From the NCBI RefSeq assembly GCF_003855395.1, contig NZ_CP034015.1:2242001-2306000 (forward strand): a stretch of DNA of 64,000 nucleotides, given 5' to 3'. The position numbers were made by a program, and so were the translations under genes. The stretch's first letter is position 1. Each line of letters opens with the position of its first letter. The DNA is from Shewanella livingstonensis (GTDB lineage: Bacteria; Pseudomonadota; Gammaproteobacteria; Enterobacterales; Shewanellaceae). Below, in pieces: positions 15,512-24,454 of this stretch. The notes beneath the pieces were generated by a model that was not told the origin of the DNA, made no database searches, and worked only from the letters and a program-made list of their open reading frames with translations.

Positions 15512-16279
15512 TTACTCCTTAATGGCTTTTCGTTTGGATAAATAATCAACCACCTGGGCGTAGCCCATCACAGTGATCATTGGAAATAAACTGGCAAAGG
15601 CAATTAAACCAAAACCATCAATTAACGGATTACGGCCTTCAACATTAGTGGCAAGTCCAAGCCCTAATGCAGCAACTAATGGCACTGTGACCGTAGAGGT
15701 GGTGACGCCACCAGAGTCATAGGCTAATGGTACGATCATTTTAGGGGCGTAAAAGGTTTGAATGACCACCACGACGTAGCCAGCCATAATGTAATAGTGA
15801 ATGGGATCGCCAACCACAATACGAAAACAGCCTAAAGTAATGCCGATAGAGACCCCGAATGCCACTGACATGCGTAACCCCTGGATACCAATAGTGCCAC
15901 CAGAAACTTGGTTGGCTTTTATCGCCACTGCAATTAATGACGGTTCAGCAATAGTGGTGCTAAAACCGATAGCAGCAGCAAACACATAGACCCAAAAATA
16001 GTCTTGCCAAATAAACGGTGCATTACCACCATCAGGGTGTAAAAATTCGGTGGTGGTCAGTTGGTTTGCCATGCTCTCGCCGATAGGGAATAGCGCTAAT
16101 TGCAAACCAACGAGAAAAAACGTTAGCCCAATAATCACATACACAAATCCGAGTGATACTTTACGCCATTGGTTTATTGGGCGTTTAAGTACGCCCAGCT
16201 GAAAGCCAAACAGAATTATCGCAATAGGGATTACATCGCGAGCTGTTAGTAATAGAGTGGACATGAGTTCACTAAACAA
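15512..16279 (-). CDS. DUF1538 integral membrane protein (second copy)
   Basis: About 255 residues with roughly six to seven membrane segments. It shares blocks with its neighbour: L-F-P-I-G-E-S, T-T-I-A-E-P-S-L, Y-D-S-G-G-V-T-T-S-T-V-T-V-P-L and G-R-N-P-L-I-D-G-F-G-L-I-A-F-A. The start is uncertain. TTG 16279 sits 5 bases after GAGGAG, GTG 16285 overlaps that site, and ATG 16264 is 20 bases away, so I prefer the TTG. Many bacteria carry DUF1538 as one protein with two repeats, and this pair looks like that protein split in two. Transport function is likely but unproven. Confidence 0.82.
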   Translation of the reverse strand: MFSELMSTLLLTARDVIPIAIILFGFQLGVLKRPINQWRKVSLGFVYVIIGLTFFLVGLQLALFPIGESMANQLTTTEFLHPDGGNAPFIWQDYFWVYVFAAAIGFSTTIAEPSLIAVAIKANQVSGGTIGIQGLRMSVAFGVSIGITLGCFRIVVGDPIHYYIMAGYVVVVIQTFYAPKMIVPLAYDSGGVTTSTVTVPLVAALGLGLATNVEGRNPLIDGFGLIAFASLFPMITVMGYAQVVDYLSKRKAIKE

Positions 16280-16307
16280 AAGCACTCCTCGTTATTGATT
16301 ATATCGA

Positions 16308-17045
16308 TCAATTTAAAAACACCATGCCGTACAGCAATACAAAAATCATTGGACTAAGACTCGCAAAAGCAATTAATCCAAAGCCATCTACCATAGGATT
16401 ACGGCCTTTAATCACACTTGCCAGGCCAACCCCTAGTGCTGTCACTAAAGGCACTGTAATGGTGGATGTGGTGACACCGCCTGAATCATATGCAATGCCG
16501 ATAATGTTCGCTGGTGCAAAGCTGGTGAGGATCATCACCAATACATAACCACCAATAATAAGATAATGGATTGGCCATCCCTTAAGAATACGAATGACCC
16601 CAAGTAAAATGGCTAAACCTACCGAAATCGCAACCGTGATACGCAGTCCCATAGCATAGGAACTCATGGATTGTTGGTTTGACTCTATCGCACCCGCATT
16701 CGCGGCAACCTGTGCCGCTTCGTTTGCAACAGCCGTAAGAGCAGGTTCTGCTAATGTGGTGCCAAACCCCAAGGAAAAAGAGAAAATCACTAACCAAAAA
16801 ACACTGCCTTTGCGGGCTAATGCTTCTGCAAGTGATTCGCCAATGGGAAATAAACCCATTTCTAAACCAAATACAAAAAAGGTCAGCCCTAATACAATAA
16901 ACACCACACCCACAAGAATAGAACCCAGTTCTGCAGGCGCTTGATGTAGCACAAATATTTCAAAAAAACTGACGACTAAGATAATGGGTATAAGGTCTTT
17001 GAAGCTGTTGAGCATAGCGTGGAGCAATTTGTTTATGGCGGACAT
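16308..17045 (-). CDS. DUF1538 integral membrane protein (first copy)
   Basis: A 245-residue membrane protein, first gene of the four-gene unit. AGGAG lies 6 bases before the ATG. Conserved motifs in or near membrane segments are L-E-M-G-L-F-P-I-G-E-S (about 61-71), T-T-L-A-E-P-A-L (96-103), I-A-Y-D-S-G-G-V-T-T-S-T-I-T-V-P-L (about 183-199) and G-R-N-P-M-V-D-G-F. The Asp and Ser/Thr-rich Y-D-S-G-G-V-T-T-S motif is unusual in a membrane protein and suggests an ion or small-solute site. This is inference, since no substrate is known to me. Confidence 0.82.
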   Translation of the reverse strand: MSAINKLLHAMLNSFKDLIPIILVVSFFEIFVLHQAPAELGSILVGVVFIVLGLTFFVFGLEMGLFPIGESLAEALARKGSVFWLVIFSFSLGFGTTLAEPALTAVANEAAQVAANAGAIESNQQSMSSYAMGLRITVAISVGLAILLGVIRILKGWPIHYLIIGGYVLVMILTSFAPANIIGIAYDSGGVTTSTITVPLVTALGVGLASVIKGRNPMVDGFGLIAFASLSPMIFVLLYGMVFLN

Positions 17046-17290
17046 CTTAGCTCCTGTCGTTTATCGATTTTATTGTCATTATGTTCGCTAACAAAATAGC
17101 AAGCGGCCTTATTCAGTTTGCCCTGTAACGAGTATTTCGCAACATATTGATTACAATAAAAATCATTAAGTTGACGTAGGTCATAAAAATGATCCAAACT
17201 GAGACTAGAATTGTAAAAACTGTACCCGAGCAACATTCTGCATAGCATGAGAAAGGGTCAAGGATAAAAATAAAAAGGATTTAGACGACA
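17046..17290. promoter_or_regulatory. Divergent intergenic region between DUF1538 operon and TonB-like gene
   Basis: About 245 bases hold the promoters of two divergent units. I see no clear operator. Candidate AT-rich -10 elements exist on both strands, but none has a convincing -35 partner. Confidence 0.4.
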
Positions 17291-18397
17291 ATGAAAACAC
17301 TCTTACGTTTATCAATAGCTGCAGCGTTTGTGAGCCAGTTTGCTTATGCTGAACCTGCAGATACAGATGGTTTTTCACACGCTTACCAGCAATACAATGC
17401 ATCTGTTGAAAGTAACAACAACCAAGATACGTTGAAATATGCGCAGCAAGCGTATGAGTTAGGTCAAATTAAATTCGGTCAAGACAGCTTTGATAGCGCT
17501 AAGTTAGCCATCAATTATGCAAATGCGATAATGGTTGAGCCTAAGAAAAGCAATCAGGGCCGTGTGATTGAAGATGAAGCGACGCTTAAGGCGCATCAAT
17601 TATTTACTTCTGCATTAGCTGTATACCGTGAAAACGTGAGCGATAATGGTATCGAGTTAATCGATCCTTTGATTGGGTTAGCTGAATCGACAACAGATGA
17701 TAAATACGCGAAAACATTATTATTTGAAGCAATAGAGATTGCTGAGAAAGCTGACAATGAGTTAACGGTTGCCGAAGTAAAACTCATTACGTTTCATCGT
17801 TTATCGCACACCGAGTATTATACCCGCTCCGTGAGAACTTTGGCGTTTGACGCTTACGATATTTATGCTAATAAGTTACCAGAGGATGCCATTAAACGAG
17901 TTGATGCGACTTATCTCGTTGCTGCGTTATATGAGTCCATGGGTAAGCCTAGTCAAGCAATTACAAATTTAGTTGAAGTTATCAAACAATATCAGGCATT
18001 ACCTTATAGTCATCCGTACGAGCTTCGTGCGCATGCCTTGTTAGTGAAACTGTATGAGCAAAAAGGCCTAGGCGATAAAGCCACTGAGCATTGTATTGCG
18101 ATTGGTAAGATGACGCCATGGAATGACCAACAAGAACAAACCCCGTTATTTAGAAAACCACCCAAATACCCGCAATCATATGCCCAAAGAAGAAAATCTG
18201 GTTGGGTGCAAGTTGAGTTTACAGTTGATGAAAATGGTTTTGTTAAATCACCTGAGATCATTGACTCTAAAGGTGGCGCCCAGTTTGAAAAAGAATCGAT
18301 AGAAGCGCTCAGTCAATGGCGTTATGCGCCTAAATTTGTTGATGGTAAGCCAACAGAAGCAAAATCTACCGTTCAGCTTGATTTCACCATAGGTTAA
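17291..18397 (+). CDS. Periplasmic protein with TonB C-terminal domain
   Basis: A 368-residue protein with a cleavable signal peptide (M-K-T-L-L-R-L-S-I-A-A-A-F-V-S-Q-F-A-Y-A, cut before E-P-A-D). The middle (about 30-270) is helical and TPR-like, with A-x-x-x-Y/L-G repeats. The end (about 295-368) is a TonB C-terminal domain: Y-A-Q-R-R-K-S-G-W-V-Q-V-E-F-T-V-D-E-N-G, then S-I-E-A-L-S-Q-W-R-Y-A-P. It has no N-terminal membrane anchor after cleavage and no proline-rich spacer, so it is not a standard energy transducer. It may bind outer-membrane receptor or envelope partners. Confidence 0.85.
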   Translation: MKTLLRLSIAAAFVSQFAYAEPADTDGFSHAYQQYNASVESNNNQDTLKYAQQAYELGQIKFGQDSFDSAKLAINYANAIMVEPKKSNQGRVIEDEATLKAHQLFTSALAVYRENVSDNGIELIDPLIGLAESTTDDKYAKTLLFEAIEIAEKADNELTVAEVKLITFHRLSHTEYYTRSVRTLAFDAYDIYANKLPEDAIKRVDATYLVAALYESMGKPSQAITNLVEVIKQYQALPYSHPYELRAHALLVKLYEQKGLGDKATEHCIAIGKMTPWNDQQEQTPLFRKPPKYPQSYAQRRKSGWVQVEFTVDENGFVKSPEIIDSKGGAQFEKESIEALSQWRYAPKFVDGKPTEAKSTVQLDFTIG

Positions 18398-18407
18398 TAC
18401 CTAAGCC

Positions 18408-18465
18408 AGCTTGTGTTATACCAACCTCATTGGTTATGTTTAACTTAAGTTAACCAATACAAGCT
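18408..18465. terminator. Imperfect inverted repeat between convergent genes
   Basis: AGCTTGT and TTGGTTA on the left are mirrored by TTAACCA and ACAAGCT on the right, with an inner AACTTAAGTT palindrome. It lies between the TonB-like gene and a convergent hypothetical gene, overlapping the latter's last codons. No T-run follows, so a terminator role is tentative. Confidence 0.4.
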
Positions 18466-18789
18466 GAGCATGCCGACACATACAACAACGAAGCTAGTTT
18501 CGATAAGGAACTGGCTTTTTTGTAGCTGTTTTTTACCTTGATTTAAAATAGTCACCAGTTGGTTTTGTTTGTAAATACGGCAAGAGACTAATTCTGTTTG
18601 TGGATCGACAATTAATTGAAAACGACATTTTCTACCATTATTGAGCAGTACATCATGCATGCTTTGTAAACCAAAGTTGAATTTGCGTGATACCACTTTG
18701 CCATTAATAAACACCCGTTCGAGTCCGCACCAATTACTCGCTTGCAATTCAATATTGTCTTGATTGAGGTGGTATGTAAACTTAATCAT
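18445..18789 (-). CDS. Hypothetical protein with C-terminal membrane segment
   Basis: A 114-residue protein. The first 85 residues look like a small beta-rich domain (I-E-L-Q-A-S-N-W-C-G-L-E-R-V-F-I-N-G-K), and residues 92-112 form one hydrophobic helix (F-V-V-V-C-V-G-M-L-S-L-Y-W-L). A tail anchor with the domain in the cytoplasm is likely. AAGGA lies 8 bases before the ATG, so it is probably expressed. I recall similar short proteins in Shewanella but no named family. Confidence 0.7.
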   Translation of the reverse strand: MIKFTYHLNQDNIELQASNWCGLERVFINGKVVSRKFNFGLQSMHDVLLNNGRKCRFQLIVDPQTELVSCRIYKQNQLVTILNQGKKQLQKSQFLIETSFVVVCVGMLSLYWLT

Positions 18790-19135
18790 AATGCTGTCCT
18801 TATCACATGATAGCCACGAGCCCTGTGTCTAATAAAGCAGAGTAATGTGACATTTTCCAGCATATAAATATGAACAATTTACGAAATGAAGCTATCTTGT
18901 TGGCCGGCTTAGTAATATTTATTTTTTGAAAAGGCTATTGCCAAAATGTGTTTTTTCGGCACTTCAATATTAGCTGTTGATGATAAATAACGCAGAATAG
19001 GGTGTGGCAGAATATAGGCTTGATATGGGTATAAAATCATAGCTAACAGCCCGATTCAAAAAACGAAGTCGGTACCTGTTGCTTTAGATGTTTAGATTAA
19101 TGTTCATTATCACTTAAGCAGGATCGCATCAATAC
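18790..19135. other. Gene-free intergenic region
   Basis: About 345 bases upstream of the hypothetical gene and downstream of the CBS gene. No reading frame of note and no clear hairpin with a T-run. Confidence 0.5.
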
Positions 19136-19597
19136 TTACCTAACACAATAAGCATTTAATAGATCTTTCCACGTAATAATACCGACAATAATGTTGTTGT
19201 CTAATACTGGTAAACAACCAATATCATTATCTAGAATAAGCCGAGTTGCTTGATTTATATCGCAATGAGGCGCGATGGTGAGTGGATTATGGCTCATGAC
19301 TTGGTGAACCCTTTTTTGCAGGGTTTCGGTGTCTCTAATTAATTCGGCCGCGGTCCCGATATTAGGGCTAAGTGCTCGCAAAAAGTCTCGATGAGACAAT
19401 ATACCGCTTAGTTGTTTTTTATCATCCACCACAATGAGGTGATGGAATTTGACATGGTCAAAAATTTCTTTAGCAATCTTCAGTCTGTCATCCATTTCAA
19501 TAGTGACGACTCTAGTTGTCATGATGTCAGCGACACAGAGATGTTTAGTTGGGTTATCAGGTAATGTCTCTGCTAATATTTCGGTAGACGTTGTCAT
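19136..19597 (-). CDS. CBS-domain pair protein
   Basis: A 153-residue cytosolic protein with two CBS motifs: about 20-75 (C-V-A-D-I-M-T-T-R-V-V-T-I, with G-I-L-S-H-R-D-F-L-R-A) and about 95-150 (V-H-Q-V-M-S-H-N-P-L-T-I-A, with G-C-L-P-V-L-D, I-V-G-I-I-T-W-K-D-L-L). Such stand-alone pairs bind adenosine nucleotides, but the target is unknown. GGAGA lies 7 bases before the ATG. It is a separate unit from the acyltransferase gene about 100 bases upstream of its start. Confidence 0.88.
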   Translation of the reverse strand: MTTSTEILAETLPDNPTKHLCVADIMTTRVVTIEMDDRLKIAKEIFDHVKFHHLIVVDDKKQLSGILSHRDFLRALSPNIGTAAELIRDTETLQKRVHQVMSHNPLTIAPHCDINQATRLILDNDIGCLPVLDNNIIVGIITWKDLLNAYCVR

Positions 19598-19701
19598 AAG
19601 CGATTCTCCACGTATTTATTCTTTTATATCAGATAAATATTAGTGTAACAATCATTTAACGGCCTAACCGAATCGCTTATTTACCTTAGACCGCTATCTG
19701 A

Positions 19702-21441
19702 TTAGGAAGCCATTTTGCTTTCGGCTAAATGGCCCGCTAAGTATTTCTGATATTTAATAGGTTTTAATTGATGAATATCGACTAAGACTAAGCCATCGAT
19801 ACAGTCACCAAACTCTGCATCAATACCAAAGTCGAGAAACTGTACGCCATTGTTGTCGCACAATTCGCCATATTGCTTAAATAACGTCGGTACTGATACA
19901 CCCATATTCGATAGCGTCCGTTTAAGTATTTTGAAGTTGTTAGCATAGTCACCGCCATTGAATAACTGGTGCAATTGATGCTGACGTTCGTCAGTGAATT
20001 GATACGAATTAAATGAAGTCGCTAAAACGTGTTTAGTGGCAAAGTGATATTGGTAAAAAAACACTAACATCTCTTTGGCTGGTACTGGCAGGCGATCGCT
20101 TAGCGACACAGGCCCAAAGAGGTAACGATACTGCGGGTTTTTAATCAAAAAAGCACCAATACCTTGCCACAAATACTCTAAACTCCGGCGGCCCCAATAT
20201 TTAGGTTGGACAAAGCTGCGGCCAAGTTCGAGTCCCTGGTTAAAATAGGGGGTAAACGCATCGTGGTATTTAAATAGTGATTCGCTATACAGCGCATTTT
20301 CACCAATAGACTCGTGGAGCATTTTGGCACTGGCAAAACGATAAGCCCCCACAATCTCTAATTGGTCTTTATCCCATAACACTAAATGAAAATAGTGATT
20401 ATCATATTTATCGGTATCGCGACGTTTACCGGTACCTTCGCCTACGGCTCTGAAGGCGATTTCACGAAGTCGGCCAATCTCACGCATAATCGCACTGCTG
20501 TGGGTATGCTTGTATAAATAGATTTGTTTATTGTCTTGGGTTTTTCCTAATAATTCGCATTGTTGTAGTGCTTGTTGCAGTTCACTGCGTTTCTCTGGGT
20601 GAGCAATGGCATTTTGAGTGATAAATAATGGGCTACGATTTTTACCAATGCGGTATAAATGATTTTTAAGCAGATTCACTTTGGTTTTAAGCGGAAAATC
20701 TTGAGTACTGACAACTTCTTTTGCAATCAATTGGCCAATCCGTACTGGCATGACATGATCCATTTGTTTAAACATTTCCTTGACCAGCAATAACGTCGCT
20801 AATGGTTTGTAAATCATTGAAGCGCCATAAAATGTAGCAGAGTTCTTCGCATCCACATATATGGGTAAAAGCGGCGCATTACAAGCGCGAGCCATTTTTA
20901 AAAATCCGCTGTGCCAATGTAAATCAGTGACGCCAGTAGGGCGTAAACGCGACACTTCACCCGAGGGGAAAATTAATACCGCGCCTTCACGTTTAAGGTG
21001 ATGATGAATTTCATTTAAATGTTGTTTCGGTGTTCCACCTGTCATGTTACGTACTGGCAATAAAATGGAATGAAGCGGTTTAATGGCCATTAGCAATTCA
21101 TTGGCAACGACTTTTATGTCTGGTCTCACTTGGCTTATCAGTTTGATTAATGCCAGCGCATCCAGCGAACCGATAGGGTGATTAGCGTAGATCACCACTC
21201 TGCCTTCAATGGGAATATTTTCAATTTCGTTATTGGGCACGCTGTAGCTGAAATTTAAACAGGCCAGAATTTGTTCAACAAAATCGACTCCGGATAAATG
21301 CGCATGTTCATTCGCAATGTCATTACACTGTTTTTCATGAAGTAAGTAGCGCAACATGGCTTTAGTCGGCACGGCTAACCAAGGCTTGTTATGCACATTT
21401 GGCAGGATTTTTTCGACCATATTATCAACAGTAAATATCAT
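19702..21441 (-). CDS. olsF: Bifunctional acyltransferase, ornithine-lipid (OlsF) type
   Basis: A 579-residue protein with two acyltransferase halves. Residues about 60-270 are PlsC-like, with the H-x4-D motif in N-H-P-I-G-S-L-D and F-P-S-G-E-V-S-R. Residues about 310-520 are a GNAT/'hemolysin' domain like OlsB, with L-R-E-I-A-F-R, V-G-A-Y-R-F-A, L-E-L-G-R-S-F-V and L-F-G-P-V-S-L-S. In OlsF the GNAT half adds a 3-hydroxyacyl chain to ornithine and the PlsC half adds the second chain. The exact amino-acid substrate is inferred. It is 14 bases after an LpxH-like phosphoesterase gene, so probably one operon. Confidence 0.75.
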   Translation of the reverse strand: MIFTVDNMVEKILPNVHNKPWLAVPTKAMLRYLLHEKQCNDIANEHAHLSGVDFVEQILACLNFSYSVPNNEIENIPIEGRVVIYANHPIGSLDALALIKLISQVRPDIKVVANELLMAIKPLHSILLPVRNMTGGTPKQHLNEIHHHLKREGAVLIFPSGEVSRLRPTGVTDLHWHSGFLKMARACNAPLLPIYVDAKNSATFYGASMIYKPLATLLLVKEMFKQMDHVMPVRIGQLIAKEVVSTQDFPLKTKVNLLKNHLYRIGKNRSPLFITQNAIAHPEKRSELQQALQQCELLGKTQDNKQIYLYKHTHSSAIMREIGRLREIAFRAVGEGTGKRRDTDKYDNHYFHLVLWDKDQLEIVGAYRFASAKMLHESIGENALYSESLFKYHDAFTPYFNQGLELGRSFVQPKYWGRRSLEYLWQGIGAFLIKNPQYRYLFGPVSLSDRLPVPAKEMLVFFYQYHFATKHVLATSFNSYQFTDERQHQLHQLFNGGDYANNFKILKRTLSNMGVSVPTLFKQYGELCDNNGVQFLDFGIDAEFGDCIDGLVLVDIHQLKPIKYQKYLAGHLAESKMAS

Positions 21442-21454
21442 ATTTTAGCCTTAT

Positions 21455-22357
21455 TTATGCAACGTGCTGTTTTTGGGGCGTGATGATTGATGTAGCCTCT
21501 GAACTGCCGAAATCAATCGTGTTTACTGCGTTAACTTGTAACGTTTTTTCGTCCCATTTGAGTAACTGCACATTACCTGTTTCGGTTTCAGCAATTAATG
21601 TGCAATTTTCAACCCAGTCACCATCATTGGCGTAGATAATGGTGCGATTATGAATAGTATGCTGGGATAATTCTGGCTGATGGATATGGCCACATATCAC
21701 CATGTCGACTTGCTTTTTAATAGCATAGCGCAGTACGGCATCTCGGTATTGGTTAATGGCTTGCTGAGCTTTGTTGACGCGGAGTTTGATGTAGCTGGCG
21801 AGTGACCAATATGGATATCCTAGGCGGCTTCTTATCCTATGTAGCTGGCGATTCAACCACAACAATACATCATATAAATGGTCGCCTAATTTGGCATAGG
21901 TTCTGCTAACACACACTTGTGAGTCAAACTGGTCTCCATGCAGCATTAGAAAACGTTTGCCGCTTATCGACTCATGGATATATTGTTTAGCAAGGGTAAT
22001 ACCCCTAAAGTGACTGTCTGAATAAGCTTTAAAAGCCTCATCGTGATTGCCAGGAATATAGATGACTTGGGTGCCATTACTGGCCAGTTCGAGAATTTTT
22101 TTAATCACCTTGTCGTGGCTGTCTGGCCAATAAACGCGTTTTTTTAACGCCCATATATCGACAATATCACCGACCAAATATAAGTATTGGCATTGGCTGT
22201 GATTGAGGAAATGTAATAAAAAGTCGGCTTTACAATCAATGCTGCCTAGATGAACATCCGATATCCACAACGCATGAAAATGCTGAACTTTGTCACTATG
22301 AGTTAAGTGCGATAAAGGTTGGCGTTGTTGATTGCTTTTATTGCTGTGTGAGATCAT
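21455..22357 (-). CDS. LpxH-like calcineurin-type metallophosphoesterase
   Basis: A 300-residue metallophosphoesterase. The two-metal motifs are intact: S-D-V-H-L-G (about 33-38), G-D-I-V-D-I-W (63-69), G-N-H-D-E (about 102-106), L-H-G-D-Q-F-D and G-H-I-H-Q-P-E. The pattern matches UDP-2,3-diacylglucosamine diphosphatase relatives (LpxH2-like), but this one is longer than LpxH (about 240) and sits outside the lipid A genes. Its partner gene makes an acylated amino-acid lipid, so a lipid phosphoesterase role is plausible. The first 25 residues are probably disordered. Confidence 0.78.
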   Translation of the reverse strand: MISHSNKSNQQRQPLSHLTHSDKVQHFHALWISDVHLGSIDCKADFLLHFLNHSQCQYLYLVGDIVDIWALKKRVYWPDSHDKVIKKILELASNGTQVIYIPGNHDEAFKAYSDSHFRGITLAKQYIHESISGKRFLMLHGDQFDSQVCVSRTYAKLGDHLYDVLLWLNRQLHRIRSRLGYPYWSLASYIKLRVNKAQQAINQYRDAVLRYAIKKQVDMVICGHIHQPELSQHTIHNRTIIYANDGDWVENCTLIAETETGNVQLLKWDEKTLQVNAVNTIDFGSSEATSIITPQKQHVA

Positions 22358-22479
22358 CTGTCATTTACCCTAATACACTGGTTGCGTCAGTGTTAATTTA
22401 GAGTAGGGCAGTTATTTGACGCTAAGGTGAACGATTTGTTGCAACTTGATTAAGCTTGCATAGATATTAGAGCTAATAA

Positions 22480-22507
22480 AAAGGGAAATACCTTAGTATT
22501 TCCCTTT
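22480..22507 (-). terminator. Rho-independent terminator of leucine dehydrogenase gene
   Basis: AAAGGGAAATAC, a 4-base loop, then GTATTTCCCTTT is a perfect 12-base stem. On the minus strand it lies about 50 bases after the stop and ends in TTTTTATT. Confidence 0.85.
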
Positions 22508-22554
22508 AACATTAGGCGATGAATCGGCTAAATGAAGATGGGTTGTTATTTTAG

Positions 22555-23586
22555 TTATTTAGCCGCATCAATAATTGCTTTAGCCATTTCATCGGCTACT
22601 GAACCGGTAGTGCGGTTCTCGCTATCGGCACGTTCAAAAATGGTCAGTAGGGTATTGTAAATCTGCTCTACTTTAGCGGTTGCCGCTGCAGCATCGTAGT
22701 TTTTCTCAAATGAGACATTGATAATGCCGCCAGCATTAATCACATAATCTGGCGCATACAAAATACCCATCTGCTTTAGTTTTTCTCCGTGACGTACTTC
22801 TGCTAACTGGTTATTAGCACAACCGGCAACGATAGTGGCTTTTAGTAATGGCAAGGTTGTGTCGTTAAGTGTTGCACCTAATGCACAAGGTGCATACACA
22901 TCAACATTCTGAGTATAGATATCTTGCGGAGCAACAACGGTTGCACCAAATTCGGTCGCAACACGGTCAAGCGAGGCTTGATGAATGTCGGTCACAATCA
23001 GCTCAGCGCCAGCATCATGTAAATGCTTACATAAGTAATAACCCACGTGTCCCACGCCTTGCACAGAGATTTTAATCCCTTGTAGACTGTCTATGCCACG
23101 CTGATGTTTTACGGCTGCTTTAATACCCAGGTAAGTGCCTAAAGCCGTAAGTGGCGATGGATCGCCTGATTTACCTTCAAGACCCGCTACAAATTCAGTT
23201 TCACGACTGGCTATCATAATGTCTGACGTAGACACTCCGACATCTTCAGCTGAATAATATTTACCGCCTAAGCTGTTTACAAAACGTCCGAATGCAAGAA
23301 ATAATGCTTCGCGGTCGGTGGTTTTAGGATCGGCTATGATAACGGCTTTACCCCCACCCATGGTGAGTCCGGCTAACGCATTCTTATAAGTCATTCCACG
23401 AGACAGACGTAACACGTCTGTTAAGGCTTCATCATCCGATTGGTAGTTCCACATACGACAACCGCCAACGGCAGGGCCTAAATTAGTGTTATGAACTGCA
23501 ATAATGGCTTTTAACCCACTTTGCTTATCATGACAAAAGACTACCTGTTCGTGTTCATCGAACGAAACATGATTAAAAACTGCCAC
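22555..23586 (-). CDS. ldh: Leucine dehydrogenase (Glu/Leu/Phe/Val dehydrogenase family)
   Basis: A 343-residue NAD-dependent enzyme that reversibly deaminates branched-chain amino acids to 2-oxo acids. I chose GTG 23586 because GGAG lies about 8 bases before it and the family N-terminus (V-F-N-H-V-S-F-D-E-H-E) begins right there. A frame 24 codons longer has no support. Motifs are G-P-A-V-G-G-C-R-M-W, the catalytic-lysine loop G-G-G-K-A-V-I-I-A-D-P and the Rossmann G-V-G-H-V-G-Y-Y-L. It stands as a single gene with its own terminator. Confidence 0.9.
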   Translation of the reverse strand: MAVFNHVSFDEHEQVVFCHDKQSGLKAIIAVHNTNLGPAVGGCRMWNYQSDDEALTDVLRLSRGMTYKNALAGLTMGGGKAVIIADPKTTDREALFLAFGRFVNSLGGKYYSAEDVGVSTSDIMIASRETEFVAGLEGKSGDPSPLTALGTYLGIKAAVKHQRGIDSLQGIKISVQGVGHVGYYLCKHLHDAGAELIVTDIHQASLDRVATEFGATVVAPQDIYTQNVDVYAPCALGATLNDTTLPLLKATIVAGCANNQLAEVRHGEKLKQMGILYAPDYVINAGGIINVSFEKNYDAAAATAKVEQIYNTLLTIFERADSENRTTGSVADEMAKAIIDAAK

Positions 23587-23868
23587 GTGACATCTCCGCT
23601 TGCTAGCTTGTTGAAGTAAAGTTCTCACACCTTGTGTCATTGAGTACGCAAGGTGCAAACGACTGCTTGTTATATTTATTGCAGCACGATAGCATTTAGG
23701 GATACTCTCAACAAAGCATGATTTAGTTATTTTTGTGATTAGCGTGGCAATTTAGCTTGCCACTTTACGTAAACGTAAGGTAGTTTGTGTTACGTAATTG
23801 TTTTTTGAGTAAATAGCAGGTAAGTTTTTTATTCTAATCTGCATTATAACAATAAGATAGGAAGTATT

Positions 23869-24309
23869 ATGACTGAAGAAGTTGCCGAAAAGGTTGCACA
23901 GCCAACGCCAGAGCCAGAAGCATTAAGAGAAGAATGGGTCCGTACCCAATTCCAAAAGGCGAACCGTTTTTTGGCTGAGAAAGGGGTTATCCCAAGCAAA
24001 GTCCTTGCTGACGAAAGTCGTTATCTTGCTCCTTATTTAGCTATTTGGAAGATGGAATCAAAACAGCCTAAAAAACAAACCTTTTGGGTTATGTCTGGTG
24101 ATTTGCCATCCGATTACGTCGATGTGAAAGTGGCGGCAACGGCTCGCGATGCGATTAGACACTTCTCGATGATGTGGCAACTTAAAGCAGAAAATTTGCA
24201 TAAGTCGGGTGTTACAAAAGATCCTACCCAGCTGAGATTTTCGCAATTGTTGGTGTCGCGTGCTGAAAGCTTATACAGAATGCATCAAGATGAGAAACTG
24301 TGGGCTTAA
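23869..24309 (+). CDS. Hypothetical protein (DUF4826-like)
   Basis: A 146-residue cytosolic protein. E-E-W-V-R-T-Q-F-Q-K-A-N-R-F-L-A-E-K-G-V-I at about 21-41 and Y-L-A-P-Y-L-A-I-W-K-M with F-W-V-M-S-G-D-L-P-S-D-Y resemble, from memory, the DUF4826 family of gammaproteobacteria, which has no known function. AGGAAG lies 6 bases before the ATG. It is a single gene with a strong terminator and is divergent from leucine dehydrogenase. Confidence 0.7.
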   Translation: MTEEVAEKVAQPTPEPEALREEWVRTQFQKANRFLAEKGVIPSKVLADESRYLAPYLAIWKMESKQPKKQTFWVMSGDLPSDYVDVKVAATARDAIRHFSMMWQLKAENLHKSGVTKDPTQLRFSQLLVSRAESLYRMHQDEKLWA

Positions 24310-24346
24310 CAACCTCAGGCAGTTAATAAGCTGAAGCAATAGAGGC

Positions 24347-24374
24347 AAAAAAGGCACTTACAGTGCCTTTTTTT
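24347..24374 (+). terminator. Rho-independent terminator
   Basis: AAAAAAGGCACT, a 3-base loop, then AGTGCCTTTTTTT. Textbook stem and T-run 38 bases after the hypothetical gene. The A-run lets it work in both directions, so it may also end roxA transcription from the other side. Confidence 0.92.
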
Positions 24375-24454
24375 ATGCCTTTAAGCGATGAACAATGACC
24401 CATATTAATAACGGATACTGATGTTCATCTGCTCAGTTGATCATTAGTTAACGC

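Noticed and set aside
18408..18465. A strong terminator after the TonB-like gene
   Set aside because: The inverted repeat is imperfect and lacks a T-run, so it is listed only with low confidence.
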